Assembly (NCBI GenBank): GCA_025356475.1
Contig: JANXSX010000043.1
Span: forward strand, 62,001-126,000
Source: Isosphaeraceae bacterium
GTDB taxonomy: Bacteria > Planctomycetota > Planctomycetia > Isosphaerales > Isosphaeraceae
Reading direction: 5' to 3'
DNA length: 64,000 nucleotides
Part shown: piece by piece, positions 1-8,584 of the stretch
Numbering within the stretch: the first letter of the stretch is position 1
How the letters are laid out: each line of letters begins with the position of its first letter
Translations under genes and position numbers: made by a program
Notes under the pieces: model-generated
The model's database searches: none
The model's input: only the letters and a program-made list of their open reading frames with translations
What the model was told of the DNA's origin: nothing

Positions 1-1002
1 TCCATGCGTGGTGTCACGTGGAGCTGGCACCGGTGGACGACTGAGCACAACAATGGTGTGATCAGTAACGCCGCCCCAACGCCTGCACCCGCACCAGCCG
101 CACTGCCAGTCGCTGCGGCTCCTTCAACGGAGCTTCTCTTGACTGTTGCGGCCCCGTCTTACGCCGCACCGGCACCGGCCCCAACGTTTACGGCTCAGAC
201 ATACCATTATGTTCCCCCAGCCCCAACTCAGGCACCCGTTCCGGTCGGTTCCGCCGATGCCTTGGTGAACTTGAGCGACGGTGGCTTCGCCAGCAGTGAT
301 ATCCTCAGTGGAGCCCAGCCCAAGGCATGGTATCTCAGCCCGGTCGTCTCGAATCTTTACGGCGGGGTGCCTAACGATCAGCAGAAGGCGGACTTCTCGA
401 ACGCAGTCCTCCAACGTGTGAACGACACGTTCCACGCCAGTGGACTCAACCCGATCATCACGAACGACCCAACAGTCTCTGCCAGTCATACCCTCAGCGT
501 TGCCTCGAACGTCTCGCTTTCAGATAGTCCTGGAACAATCGGCTTAACTGACGTCGGCCACAGTGGGTTCACTTTCATCGATCAGCTTGGCTCGGCAAAG
601 TCCCTCGATCAGCTTCAGACCGTGATCGCCAAGAACGTCTCCCACGAACTCATGCATGCGTTCGGGATTGGGATTCACCCCGACCAGACCGGCCAATTCA
701 TCGACTCGGGAACCGTTTCCTTTGACGTCCTCTCGCAGCAGGCTGCAAAGTTTAGCGACCAGGCCGCTGCGGACATCCTCGCCACCCAGTACGGTTCGAT
801 CCCGTTCGGTAGTACTTCCCTCGGTTCTCAGGTCATGACCCCCGGCCACGGCTCACCCTGCACCTGTGCAAGTTGCTCAGGTGCCCGTCAGATGCTTGCA
901 GCCCAGACGGTCCCTGAGCCCGCCACGATCCTGGTCTGGTCGATTGCCGCGATGGGAGGGCTGGTTTTAAGCCGGACACGAGGTACCATGAAAGTCGCCT
1001 AA
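1..1002 (+). CDS. PEP-CTERM protein with zincin-like HExxH motif (5' partial)
   Basis: Reading frame is open to the left edge, and the first ATG (base 4) is followed by no signal peptide, so the true start is probably outside the window. A Pro/Ala-rich stretch (about residues 25-75 from that ATG) leads to a domain with HELMHAFGIGIH at about residues 214-225, an HExxH zinc signature followed by Gly and a third His. The end carries VPEPATI, a hydrophobic segment and an SRTR tail, the PEP-CTERM sorting signal recognised by exosortase. Inference: a secreted, surface-sorted metallopeptidase-like protein. The third His is one residue further than in the classical metzincin HExxHxxGxxH, so activity is uncertain. 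Confidence 0.75.
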   Translation, partial: SMRGVTWSWHRWTTEHNNGVISNAAPTPAPAPAALPVAAAPSTELLLTVAAPSYAAPAPAPTFTAQTYHYVPPAPTQAPVPVGSADALVNLSDGGFASSDILSGAQPKAWYLSPVVSNLYGGVPNDQQKADFSNAVLQRVNDTFHASGLNPIITNDPTVSASHTLSVASNVSLSDSPGTIGLTDVGHSGFTFIDQLGSAKSLDQLQTVIAKNVSHELMHAFGIGIHPDQTGQFIDSGTVSFDVLSQQAAKFSDQAAADILATQYGSIPFGSTSLGSQVMTPGHGSPCTCASCSGARQMLAAQTVPEPATILVWSIAAMGGLVLSRTRGTMKVA

Positions 1003-1039
1003 GTTCAGATCAAGTCCTGACTGTCGCGGATTGAACTCG

Positions 1040-1816
1040 ATGTCACCTATAGCACTAATCGCCCTGGCCGCTTTCTTCTTGTATTACCCACGACTTTTGC
1101 TGCCGAAGCAGCCTCAACATGAACTTCATGGACGCTTATTTCTGGCAAATTGGTTGAATACGGGATATTGCTTCTTCTGGCACGGGCTTGATGCAGAGCC
1201 CTCCACTGTACCCGATATCGGGCCGGTCCTCCTGATCGCGAACCATACCTGTGCGATCGACCATACTTTGATCCTGGCAACCTCGAACCGTGCTCTCGGT
1301 TTCCTGATCGCCAAGCAGTATTACGATCATTGGTTCTTCGGGACGCTCTCAAGGATACTGAGGTGCATCCCTGTCAAGCGGGACGGACACGATCTCGGGG
1401 CGACTCGCGATGCCCTCCGCGCGCTCGGGGCGGGCCGAGCGGTGGCAATCTTCCCAGAAGGACGGATCGCTCCCTACTCAGGCCGTGTGATCCAACCCGT
1501 GAAGGCAGGGGCTGGATTCATCGCACTGAAGAGCAAAGCACCGGTCATTCCGGCCTTTATTTATGGATCACCCTGTAGCAACGGGTTCTGGGAGTGTATC
1601 GCGACACCTTCGAAGGTTCGGATCCTGTTTGGACCTCCGATCGACCTCAGTGACCTCATCAAACATGATGGCGGGAGAGACGATGTTGAGGTCGCTGCCC
1701 AGAGGATGATGGATGCCTTGGTTGCCCTTCAGGACCGAGCCCGAGCTAACGACCCAGCGTGGTGGAATGCCCAATCTCAACCCGGCTCAAGTCCTGAGCC
1801 AATATCAACCGCCTGA
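1040..1816 (+). CDS. lysophospholipid acyltransferase family (PlsC-like)
   Basis: The HX4D acyltransferase motif is present in NHTCAIDH (His about residue 69, Asp about 74) and the substrate-binding motif FPEGRI follows at about 138-143, with the usual spacing for the PlsC/LPLAT family. An N-terminal hydrophobic segment suggests membrane association. By family the enzyme moves an acyl chain from acyl-ACP or acyl-CoA to a lysophospholipid or similar acceptor. A TTG at 1031 is an alternative start in the same frame; neither start has a clear ribosome-binding site. Its 3' end overlaps the next gene by about 50 bases, so the two are co-transcribed. Exact acceptor is unknown. Confidence 0.85.
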   Translation: MSPIALIALAAFFLYYPRLLLPKQPQHELHGRLFLANWLNTGYCFFWHGLDAEPSTVPDIGPVLLIANHTCAIDHTLILATSNRALGFLIAKQYYDHWFFGTLSRILRCIPVKRDGHDLGATRDALRALGAGRAVAIFPEGRIAPYSGRVIQPVKAGAGFIALKSKAPVIPAFIYGSPCSNGFWECIATPSKVRILFGPPIDLSDLIKHDGGRDDVEVAAQRMMDALVALQDRARANDPAWWNAQSQPGSSPEPISTA

Positions 1817-2744
1817 TCAACCGAACTCGGCGGTCGTCCCGCTCGGTAACGCAGGTGGAGCAAGTGGCTCGGACCTGTTCCGCTACACTGCCAGAGATGG
1901 TAGCGACCTGGTCCTAAAGGCCTGGCCGATTGAACAATCGACGCTTCGTCGCGTGAAGCAAGTTCATACGTGGATCGACCACGTTTCCGATCTCGAATTT
2001 ATTCCCAGGCTTCGGCGGTCCAAAGAGGGTTCGACCGTCGCGCTAACTCAGGGACGATGCTGGGAAGTGGCGACCTGGATGCCAGGCTCACCTGCGACAA
2101 CCGGCTCCCCAACACCCGAGCATGTCGAGACCGTCCTGATCAATCTCGCGAAGCTACACCTCAGGTGGGCTTCGCTAGGTGTTAGGTTGGAAAAGAGTCC
2201 CGGATTGAAGGCAAGAGTTGAGGAGATCCGCCAGCTTGGGTCTGGTGAGCTCGCTCAGCTTCAGAAGATTGTCACATCTCAGAAAGATTCAGTCGTTCGC
2301 ACAACCGCCCAATCCTGGTTAGAGGCGGCGGGTCGGCTCGACTTTCGGAAGTACGCTTCCACAGAACTCGATGAACTTTACATCCAACCCTGTTTACGCG
2401 ATGCGCGACCGGAGCACTTCCTGTTCCGTGATGACCGGATCACCGGGCTGATCGATTTCGGAGCCATGGATGTCGACAGCGTCGTCGCGGACTTGAGCCG
2501 ATTGATCCTCGAATGGTTCGAAAATGATCGAACCTTATATGATTTTGCGTTAAAAGCTTATGAACGAGTTCGGCTCCTTAGCGAGCGAGAGAGCCACGCT
2601 CTTCGATCGTTCGAGGTCACCTCGCGAATTCTGAGCGGTGCAAGGTGGATCCGCTGGGCATTCGTGGATGGCCGGGTTTTCGACGATCCGCTCGCTCTGG
2701 AACGTGGATTGAAGACTGCCCTGGGCCGGCTGCGATCGCTCTGA
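1767..2744 (+). CDS. APH-family phosphotransferase (small-molecule kinase)
   Basis: A 325-residue protein of the aminoglycoside phosphotransferase/choline kinase fold. The catalytic and metal-binding stretch is visible near residues 210-240: an HRD-loop-like LRDARPEHFLF followed by GLIDFGAMDVD, where LIDFG is the DFG-equivalent. The ATG at 1767 is preferred over an upstream in-frame start at 1713 because the extra 18 residues lie wholly inside the acyltransferase gene and look uncoded. Translational overlap with the acyltransferase points to shared function. Family members phosphorylate alcohols such as choline, homoserine, sugars or antibiotics; nothing here picks a substrate, and resistance is not implied. 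Confidence 0.75.
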   Translation: MPNLNPAQVLSQYQPPDQPNSAVVPLGNAGGASGSDLFRYTARDGSDLVLKAWPIEQSTLRRVKQVHTWIDHVSDLEFIPRLRRSKEGSTVALTQGRCWEVATWMPGSPATTGSPTPEHVETVLINLAKLHLRWASLGVRLEKSPGLKARVEEIRQLGSGELAQLQKIVTSQKDSVVRTTAQSWLEAAGRLDFRKYASTELDELYIQPCLRDARPEHFLFRDDRITGLIDFGAMDVDSVVADLSRLILEWFENDRTLYDFALKAYERVRLLSERESHALRSFEVTSRILSGARWIRWAFVDGRVFDDPLALERGLKTALGRLRSL

Positions 2745-2802
2745 TTCTACCTGACTCGCCTGAACGGCTGGAGAGCAGCGTGAGAGAGATTTCATCCCGC
2801 CG

Positions 2803-2941
2803 AGATGCCAGCCATTCGACATAATGGTTGGACCAGCCACTCACGCCAACGTGGGTTACTCTGAACACTTGTCGCGTTCAAGGCAGAGCCATAACCGGGA
2901 GGACTGGTCCAACCATTATGTCGAATTGCTAAGATGCCAGC
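2803..2941. repeat. palindromic MITE-like element with flanking direct repeats
   Basis: A perfect 23-bp inverted repeat (arms 2814-2836 and 2904-2926, core ATAATGGTTGGACCAG and its complement) extends by three more pairs after one mismatch. It encloses 67 bases holding a smaller hairpin near 2840-2858. A 10-bp direct repeat AGATGCCAGC sits at 2803-2812 and 2932-2941, immediately outside. This layout resembles a miniature inverted-repeat transposable element with target duplication. It lies between convergent genes, so a cruciform-type bidirectional terminator is the alternative. I saw no second copy in the window. Confidence 0.5.
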
Positions 2942-2990
2942 GGCATCATGACGGGGTTCTTTACTCAACCCTGCTTTTATGTTAATGACC

Positions 2991-4271
2991 CTAGCAACGT
3001 GCCATCACCAGTGTCGCATTCTGGCCACCGAATCCGAAGCTGTTCGAGATCGCCCGACGCATTGGCTTCTCTCGGGCCTGGTTGGGGACGTAATCAAGGT
3101 CGCACGCGGGGTCGGGCGTGACGTGATTAATCGTCGGAGGGATGACACCTCGCTCCAGACTGAGTGCGGTCGCAGCGGCTTCGAGGGCTCCCGACGCGCC
3201 AATCAAGTGTCCGACCATCGACTTCTGGGACGACATCGGAATCTTGGCTGCGCGGTGTCCAAAGACTCGCTTGACAGCCGCAGTTTCCATCAAGTCATTG
3301 AGACGTGTGCTTGTTCCATGAGCATTGATGTAGTCGATATCGGCGGCATCGATTCGAGCTTCTCGCATTGCGTTGGTCATCGACAGCGCAGCCCCCTTGC
3401 CCGTTGGCTCGGGGCGGGTGATCCCATACGCGTCGAATGAAGAGCCGTAGCCGGTCACCTCGGCGTAGATTTTGGCCCGACGACGCTTTGCGTGCTGGAG
3501 ACTCTCCAGTACGAGCACGGCCGCCCCCTCGCCGATCACGAACCCGTCACGTTCTCCGTCGAATGGTCGCGAGACCTCGGCGGGTGGGCGTGTCGAGCTA
3601 CTGCATGCTTTCATCGCGTCGTAAGCGACGAGCATGAGCGGGTCGATCCGGCTATCGCAGCCCCCTGCGAGCATGATGTCAGAATCTCCGCGGCGGATCA
3701 ATCGGAAGGCTTCGCCCACCGCTTGCGTACCCGCTGCGCAGGCAGTGACCACCGTGTTATTCGGACCCATTGCCTGGTGAATAATCGACAGGTGCGACGC
3801 CGCCATATTCGGCAGGAGCCTGAGCAGCCAGAGGGGAAAGATCGAGGAGGCTTGGTCCCGAGTGAACCGAGCCACATCAAAATCGCCGTCGGCATTCGTG
3901 GCGTTGGCGATCGGTTTCGCGAGTTCTGCCAGGTCGATCGGGGTGATCCCCGTCCCCATACAGACTCCGAACCTTGTCGGGTCGAGCTTGTTCTTGTCGA
4001 TCCCTGAGTCGTTTACCGCGAGACCGGCCGCTCCCACGGCAAAGCCTACGGCTCTGCTCATGAGCTTGGCGCTCTTACGATGTTCGCCCAAGTAGGGAAG
4101 CGGGTCGAAGCCTTTCACCTGTCCGGCGATCTTTATCGAGAGGCCAGAGGTGTCGAAGCCCTCGATCGGGCTGACACCGGAGCGTCCCTCAACGATCGCT
4201 TCGCTGAAAGCTTCGCGGCCAATCCCGTTGGGCGCGACAATTCCTATTCCGGTGACCACCACGCGCCGCAT
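2991..4271 (-). CDS. beta-ketoacyl-ACP synthase II-like (FabF family)
   Basis: Condensing enzyme of fatty acid or polyketide-type chain elongation. With the ATG at 4271 the protein begins MRRVVVTGIG as FabF proteins do, and a GGGGGAT ribosome-binding site lies just upstream; a GTG at 4283 would add four residues. The catalytic triad is complete: Cys about 178 in VVTACAAGTQ, His about 318 in NAHGTST and His about 355 in MVGHLIGASG. Length (426) is normal for a stand-alone KAS. The isolated position away from fabD/fabG/acpP suggests a specialised ketosynthase rather than the housekeeping one. A related gene enters at the right end of the window. Confidence 0.9.
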   Translation of the reverse strand: MRRVVVTGIGIVAPNGIGREAFSEAIVEGRSGVSPIEGFDTSGLSIKIAGQVKGFDPLPYLGEHRKSAKLMSRAVGFAVGAAGLAVNDSGIDKNKLDPTRFGVCMGTGITPIDLAELAKPIANATNADGDFDVARFTRDQASSIFPLWLLRLLPNMAASHLSIIHQAMGPNNTVVTACAAGTQAVGEAFRLIRRGDSDIMLAGGCDSRIDPLMLVAYDAMKACSSSTRPPAEVSRPFDGERDGFVIGEGAAVLVLESLQHAKRRRAKIYAEVTGYGSSFDAYGITRPEPTGKGAALSMTNAMREARIDAADIDYINAHGTSTRLNDLMETAAVKRVFGHRAAKIPMSSQKSMVGHLIGASGALEAAATALSLERGVIPPTINHVTPDPACDLDYVPNQAREKPMRRAISNSFGFGGQNATLVMARC

Positions 4272-4749
4272 GAGATCCCCCACATCGAGTTGTGTTCTCT
4301 AAAGCTGCAAATCCATCGATCCCAACCCAAGACAGCACCACCTGCCATCGGGTGAATCGCGACACTCTCAATATCTACCATCAGGATACACGAACTTTGG
4401 AGAAATGCAGGAGGTTTGGGAAGTTTATGTCGCAAAACAACTGGATTGCCGGTTGCGCCGACTAGGCGGGCGCGAACATCGGAGTCGAGAGGACCGTCCT
4501 AATCGTCAGAGCCTCCTCAGGTGGGCATGGTTCCCCGGAGGATGCACCTCACCGTCGGGAGGGAGATAAAACGAGGCTAATCAGCAAATTCAACGCCAAC
4601 ACGACCGGCCTGCTTCTCTTCTCCAATCCCGGAGGAGACCGATATCGGGAACCTTGAGGGGATCGTGACGACCTGGCGTGGAGTTGATACAGTCAGGGAC
4701 CACCGCCAAACGAGGCTTGGTGTATCTGAACGTTGCAAAGGAACCTAAG
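4272..4749. other. divergent intergenic region
   Basis: Space between the start of the minus-strand ketosynthase and the plus-strand aminotransferase. It must hold both promoters, but I see no convincing -35/-10 pair. A small dyad (AGGTG...CACCT around 4520-4552) is the only structure noted. No gene or RNA recognised. Confidence 0.4.
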
Positions 4750-5943
4750 ATGGCCCTGACACTGGCGGCACGCTCGACCCTGATTGCCCCATCCGCAACC
4801 CTAGCGATGGCAGCCGAAGCGAAGCGACTCAAGGGCCAAGGTATCGATGTTCTCGACTTCGCTCTCGGCGAACCTGACTTCAATACACCCGACAACATCC
4901 AAGAGGCCGCGATCCGCGCCATGCGGGCGGGCCACACCCACTATACGCCGCCTGCGGGGATTGCCGAACTCCGCGAAGCCATTGCCGCCCACTATACCAA
5001 CCACCATAAACTCCCCACGACCTGGCAGCAGGTCATCGTCTCGAACGGTTGCAAGCAGTCGATTCACAACGCCTTGATGGCCCTGTCCGGCCCTGGCGAT
5101 GAAGTCATTATTCCTACCCCGTATTGGGTGAGCTACGCCGATCTCGTCAAGCTCACGGGCGCAACTCCTGTTCTGGTCGAGACAAGCGAAGCGTCTCACT
5201 TCAAGATGACCCCAGCTCAATTCCTAGCGGCGGTTACCCCCAAAACCAAACTCCTGATGATCAACAGTCCTTCAAACCCAACGGGGGTTGTCTACAGCCA
5301 CGCGGAGCTCGAGGCGATCGCTGACGCGGTGCTGACAACCTCGGTCGGTGTCTTGTCCGATGAAATTTACGAACAACTCGTCTATGGAAACGCCACTCCG
5401 ACTTGCTTTGCGACCCTGAGGCCAGGTTTGGCCGATCGGACAGTGACCCTCTCGGGTGTGAGTAAGACCTACGCAATGACGGGCTGGCGGATCGGTTGGG
5501 CAGTTGGTCCGGTGGCAGTCGCCAAGTTTATGGGTGACGTCCAGAGCCAGGAGACGAGTAACCCATGCTCGGTCAGTCAGTGGGCGGCCCTCGAAGCCAT
5601 TGTAGGGCCGCAAGACTCAGTCAAGCACATGCTTTCGGAGTTCACCAAACGACGGGCCTATGTCATCGAACGCGTGGCGCAACTTCCTGACGTCACGTGT
5701 GTTCCGGCCGACGGGGCCTTCTACGCCTTTATGAATGTCTCGAAGCATTTCGGTAGGACCTTGGGGGGCAAGAAGATCGAGAACTCGACCGATTTCTGCC
5801 TGACCGCTCTGGCAGCTTCCCATGTTGCACTTGTGATGGGTTCGGCATTCGGAGCCGAAGGGTACGCCCGGCTCTCGTTCGCCACCTCAATGAGTATCCT
5901 TGAACGCGGCTTTGATACGCTGGGCAAGTTTCTTGAAGGTTGA
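4750..5943 (+). CDS. pyridoxal-phosphate aminotransferase (aspartate aminotransferase class I)
   Basis: Fold-type I aminotransferase, 397 residues. Visible motifs: FALGEPDF near the N-terminus, the substrate/PLP segment NSPSNPTG, and SKTYAMTGWRIGW containing the Schiff-base Lys at about 239 and the phosphate-binding Arg region. These match subgroup I-gamma enzymes such as the aspartate/prephenate aminotransferases of thermophiles and cyanobacteria. Role by family: reversible amino transfer between aspartate (or an aromatic precursor) and 2-oxoglutarate. The ATG at 4750 has AAGGA about eight bases upstream; an upstream in-frame start at 4678 lacks support. It appears to stand alone. Confidence 0.9.
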   Translation: MALTLAARSTLIAPSATLAMAAEAKRLKGQGIDVLDFALGEPDFNTPDNIQEAAIRAMRAGHTHYTPPAGIAELREAIAAHYTNHHKLPTTWQQVIVSNGCKQSIHNALMALSGPGDEVIIPTPYWVSYADLVKLTGATPVLVETSEASHFKMTPAQFLAAVTPKTKLLMINSPSNPTGVVYSHAELEAIADAVLTTSVGVLSDEIYEQLVYGNATPTCFATLRPGLADRTVTLSGVSKTYAMTGWRIGWAVGPVAVAKFMGDVQSQETSNPCSVSQWAALEAIVGPQDSVKHMLSEFTKRRAYVIERVAQLPDVTCVPADGAFYAFMNVSKHFGRTLGGKKIENSTDFCLTALAASHVALVMGSAFGAEGYARLSFATSMSILERGFDTLGKFLEG

Positions 5944-6253
5944 TGCGGTGCCTCGCCGATGATGAGAGGTGGACAATCGTCGGTGCGGGATTCGCTTCCA
6001 AGGGCTAGGGCAACCTCATCAAGTCAGTTGGTGAGTCTCCGGTTGTATCGATCCGGAGGCCGATCTCGTCGACTTGGATTTGGTGAGGATACCCCGGGCT
6101 GGCGTTTCGGCCTTGTGCCAAATGCCTCCTGCGGTTACACCAAACCCGCTCAGCGGACTGACGACACTCCTCGCCCGACTCCACCGCGCACGTGGTGGCC
6201 CTTTTGCCAGTCCTTACGATCACTCCGGTGATCGTCGGGGAGGAAGTCGTCTC
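5944..6253. other. intergenic region
   Basis: About 310 bases between the aminotransferase and the next lipoprotein. An open frame here extends the lipoprotein N-terminus upstream, but it lacks family-like or signal sequence and I treat it as non-coding. No hairpin terminator or promoter that I would defend. Confidence 0.35.
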
Positions 6254-7429
6254 ATGGCTTGTCGTCGGCACTTTCTCGGGATCGCTTTGACCGTGCTCGT
6301 CGGGGCCAGTGGGTGCGCAACGCGTGGACGGTCAAGTCTGGCCTCGCGACCTGACACCGGTTTGCCGCCACTCCCCCTCAAGACCGCTGCCGACGTCGTT
6401 GATGAGATCAACCGAAACGCGATGCCAGTTGAGAGCCTTGAGGCCAAGGCCAATATTCTGGCTTCGGCTCCAAACGGCAAGAAATACAACGTCGATGGTC
6501 AATTCGCGCTCCAGAGGCCGCGCGACTTCACGCTCCAAGTGCGCAGCACGGCGAGAGGTCAAGAAGCCAACATCGGCTCCAACGATCAGCGGTTCTGGCT
6601 CTGGACTCGTGAATCTCCCAAGAAGGAAATCCTGATCTGCGACTACGATGCCGAAGGCAAGGCACCACTCGCACTCGGCATGCAGCCAGACTGGATCGTA
6701 GAGGCGATGGGGCTCCGCGTGATTCCCGAGAGCGAGATCGCCAACCTCAAGCTCACTCGGGGAACTGGTGAACACGAGGGGACTTATGTACTTACGCACC
6801 GTATGCGTGGTTCCGACGGTTTCGATTATGTGAGGTCCACGTACCTCAGCCAGGTGTCGAATTCGGTCGTTGAGCACCGGATGGATGTCATCAAGAATGG
6901 TCAGGTGAGCCCGATCTCGCAGGCCACGATTTCGGAGTACAAGACTTACGACCTGCCCGAGGGCTCGGGTGCCGAGCGCGTAAAGCTACCCAGCAAGTTC
7001 AAGCTCTCCTGGTTCCTTCCCGAACGGATGGATATGGAGATCACTGTTCTCTCGGCATCGCCCAACAAAGCGATTGACTCCGCACGTTTCGAAGAACCTC
7101 GCTATAATGGGTATACCCGAGTTCAACTCAACGACCGAGTTGGGATGGCGTCAGAATCCACAGTTCGCGAGACACGCCCTGCACCTCCGTCCTCGTCTGG
7201 AATGAGGCTCGGTGCTCCCCAACCTTTGACTCCGACACCGACGTCGCCGCGTGTATCTGCCTCACTTCGTGGTCAGGGTCCATTGCCGATGGCACCTGAC
7301 CTGGGCGGCAGTATCGCGCCTCCCGGAGACGTGATCGGCCCCAGAGTTCCCAAGCCGCCAGGCTCCGAGACCGTCGGAGTTCCCGTCGGAAACTTGGGGA
7401 GACGACCAGCTCTTTATGTCGATCAATAA
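6254..7429 (+). CDS. secreted lipoprotein, LolA-like fold suspected
   Basis: The ATG at 6254 opens a signal peptide ending in the lipobox ASGC (Cys 21), so the 391-residue product is predicted to be lipid-anchored. The middle (about 45-280) alternates strands in the manner of LolA/LolB-type lipoprotein-binding half-barrels (for example SLEAKANILA, DFTLQVRST and QRFWLWTRES). The last ~90 residues are Pro-rich and probably disordered. Two other window proteins, at 35.9 and 57.0 kb, have a similar build. Inference only: envelope lipid or lipoprotein handling. No enzymatic motif seen. Confidence 0.7.
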   Translation: MACRRHFLGIALTVLVGASGCATRGRSSLASRPDTGLPPLPLKTAADVVDEINRNAMPVESLEAKANILASAPNGKKYNVDGQFALQRPRDFTLQVRSTARGQEANIGSNDQRFWLWTRESPKKEILICDYDAEGKAPLALGMQPDWIVEAMGLRVIPESEIANLKLTRGTGEHEGTYVLTHRMRGSDGFDYVRSTYLSQVSNSVVEHRMDVIKNGQVSPISQATISEYKTYDLPEGSGAERVKLPSKFKLSWFLPERMDMEITVLSASPNKAIDSARFEEPRYNGYTRVQLNDRVGMASESTVRETRPAPPSSSGMRLGAPQPLTPTPTSPRVSASLRGQGPLPMAPDLGGSIAPPGDVIGPRVPKPPGSETVGVPVGNLGRRPALYVDQ

Positions 7430-7619
7430 TCACATCGTCCTCGCGAATCACTGCGGAAGGCCACGCTCGGGGGATTCCCGTCACTGCCCTCTCGTGATGA
7501 CACCGGTATCTGCGGATTATCCCCTGGCTTCCGAGATCGGACTCGATATGATCGGGCTAGGGACCATGGGTTAGGCACCCGTTCCACCTTCCGACAACCT
7601 AGAGACCGAGAGGATTCTG

Positions 7620-8120
7620 ATGGCAGTCCTTCCACGGCCACGCCCAGCGGTGATCAACTGGCGATTGACGTCCGTTTTCCTTCTAAGCACTGGGATCAGT
7701 GCGACGTGGGGTTGTGGCGAGTATGCCGATCCGCCGCAACCTCCGATATCCAACGTGGGTGAAGGCTCGGGGTTAATGCTCCCTCCTGGTTTCAAACCGG
7801 TCGATCTCCCACTGGAGAATCGGAAGCTGATCTTTCAGGAAGCGCACCGGATTCGAGCCCTGGCGGTTCTCGAAGCAAATGAGAAGTTGCCGATGGATGA
7901 GGCAAGCCTGCCGAAGGGAGATACTCCCGCCTTCGACAAGCGAGTCGCCGACCACAAGGCGATCATCGACGGAATTCTCGAGAAGAACCTGGCAAACTTG
8001 GCAGAGCAGAAAAGCCTAACTCTTGAAGATCTCAGCAAGATTGAGGAGGAGGCGAGACGTCTCCGTTGGGTACCGCCCCAAGAGCCGCGTTGGGAGAGGG
8101 AAAAGGCTGCGGGCAAATAG
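7620..8120 (+). CDS. hypothetical secreted protein with helical C-terminus
   Basis: 166 residues. An N-terminal hydrophobic segment (about 14-30) is followed by a Cys in TWGCGEY, which is not a canonical lipobox, so either signal peptidase could act. The mature part has a short Pro-rich linker and then a charged, probably helical region (about 65-160) rich in Glu, Lys and Leu. I recognise no family. ATG start, no strong ribosome-binding site. It follows the lipoprotein after 190 bases on the same strand and may be co-expressed with it. Confidence 0.6.
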   Translation: MAVLPRPRPAVINWRLTSVFLLSTGISATWGCGEYADPPQPPISNVGEGSGLMLPPGFKPVDLPLENRKLIFQEAHRIRALAVLEANEKLPMDEASLPKGDTPAFDKRVADHKAIIDGILEKNLANLAEQKSLTLEDLSKIEEEARRLRWVPPQEPRWEREKAAGK

Positions 8121-8584
8121 AACGCCGCACCAAATCACTACGAGGCCGATCCCCAGTCTGGGTAGGTTTTCCATGCCATCGAAAAGGCCTCAATCGTTTG
8201 AAGCCTTCCTCACCAGAAGATGTGCAACCGCGACGACCTCGCTTGGCGGGCTTGCCGGTATGGTTCTCCGGACGGGACCCGTCCCCGAGAAGAATTCGAT
8301 ATTTCTGAAAATCTTATTGACAACTCGATGGGGGTGTTTCACTATGGCGTTGTGCGAGTTTAACTGAGCAAAATCATGAGATATTGACACTCCAGGTGCA
8401 AGGGCACTACTGGTCGTCAGCATGCAATGCATCGTGCTGAGTCGCTATCGGCTTGGCATCAATATGCAGCGATTCTCGTGATGGCAAAGTAACGCTCATA
8501 CGTCTTCATTGCCCATACTTACTTCGTCCAGGCCGATGGTGATGCTGTCGTCATTCTACTGCACTATTTAGGAGGTTTGCGCCC
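8121..8584. other. long leader/intergenic region before DUF1559 gene
   Basis: About 460 bases with no believable gene. It becomes more AT-rich toward the DUF1559 gene and contains two TTGACA hexamers (8317-8322 and 8384-8389). The first has a plausible partner -10; the second does not. Confidence 0.4.
8317..8345 (+). promoter_or_regulatory. candidate sigma-70 promoter for DUF1559 gene
   Basis: TTGACA (8317-8322), 17-base spacer, CACTAT (8340-8345). The -35 is perfect, the -10 weak. It would give a leader of roughly 235 bases before the ATG at 8585. Confidence 0.35.

Noticed and set aside
1767-2744. Aminoglycoside-resistance gene
   Set aside because: APH fold only. Chromosomal position coupled to an acyltransferase and low resemblance to resistance enzymes argue for a metabolic kinase.
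8384-8412. Second TTGACA promoter before the DUF1559 gene
   Set aside because: At 17-base spacing the -10 is CTACTG, a poor match; only the first TTGACA has a usable partner.
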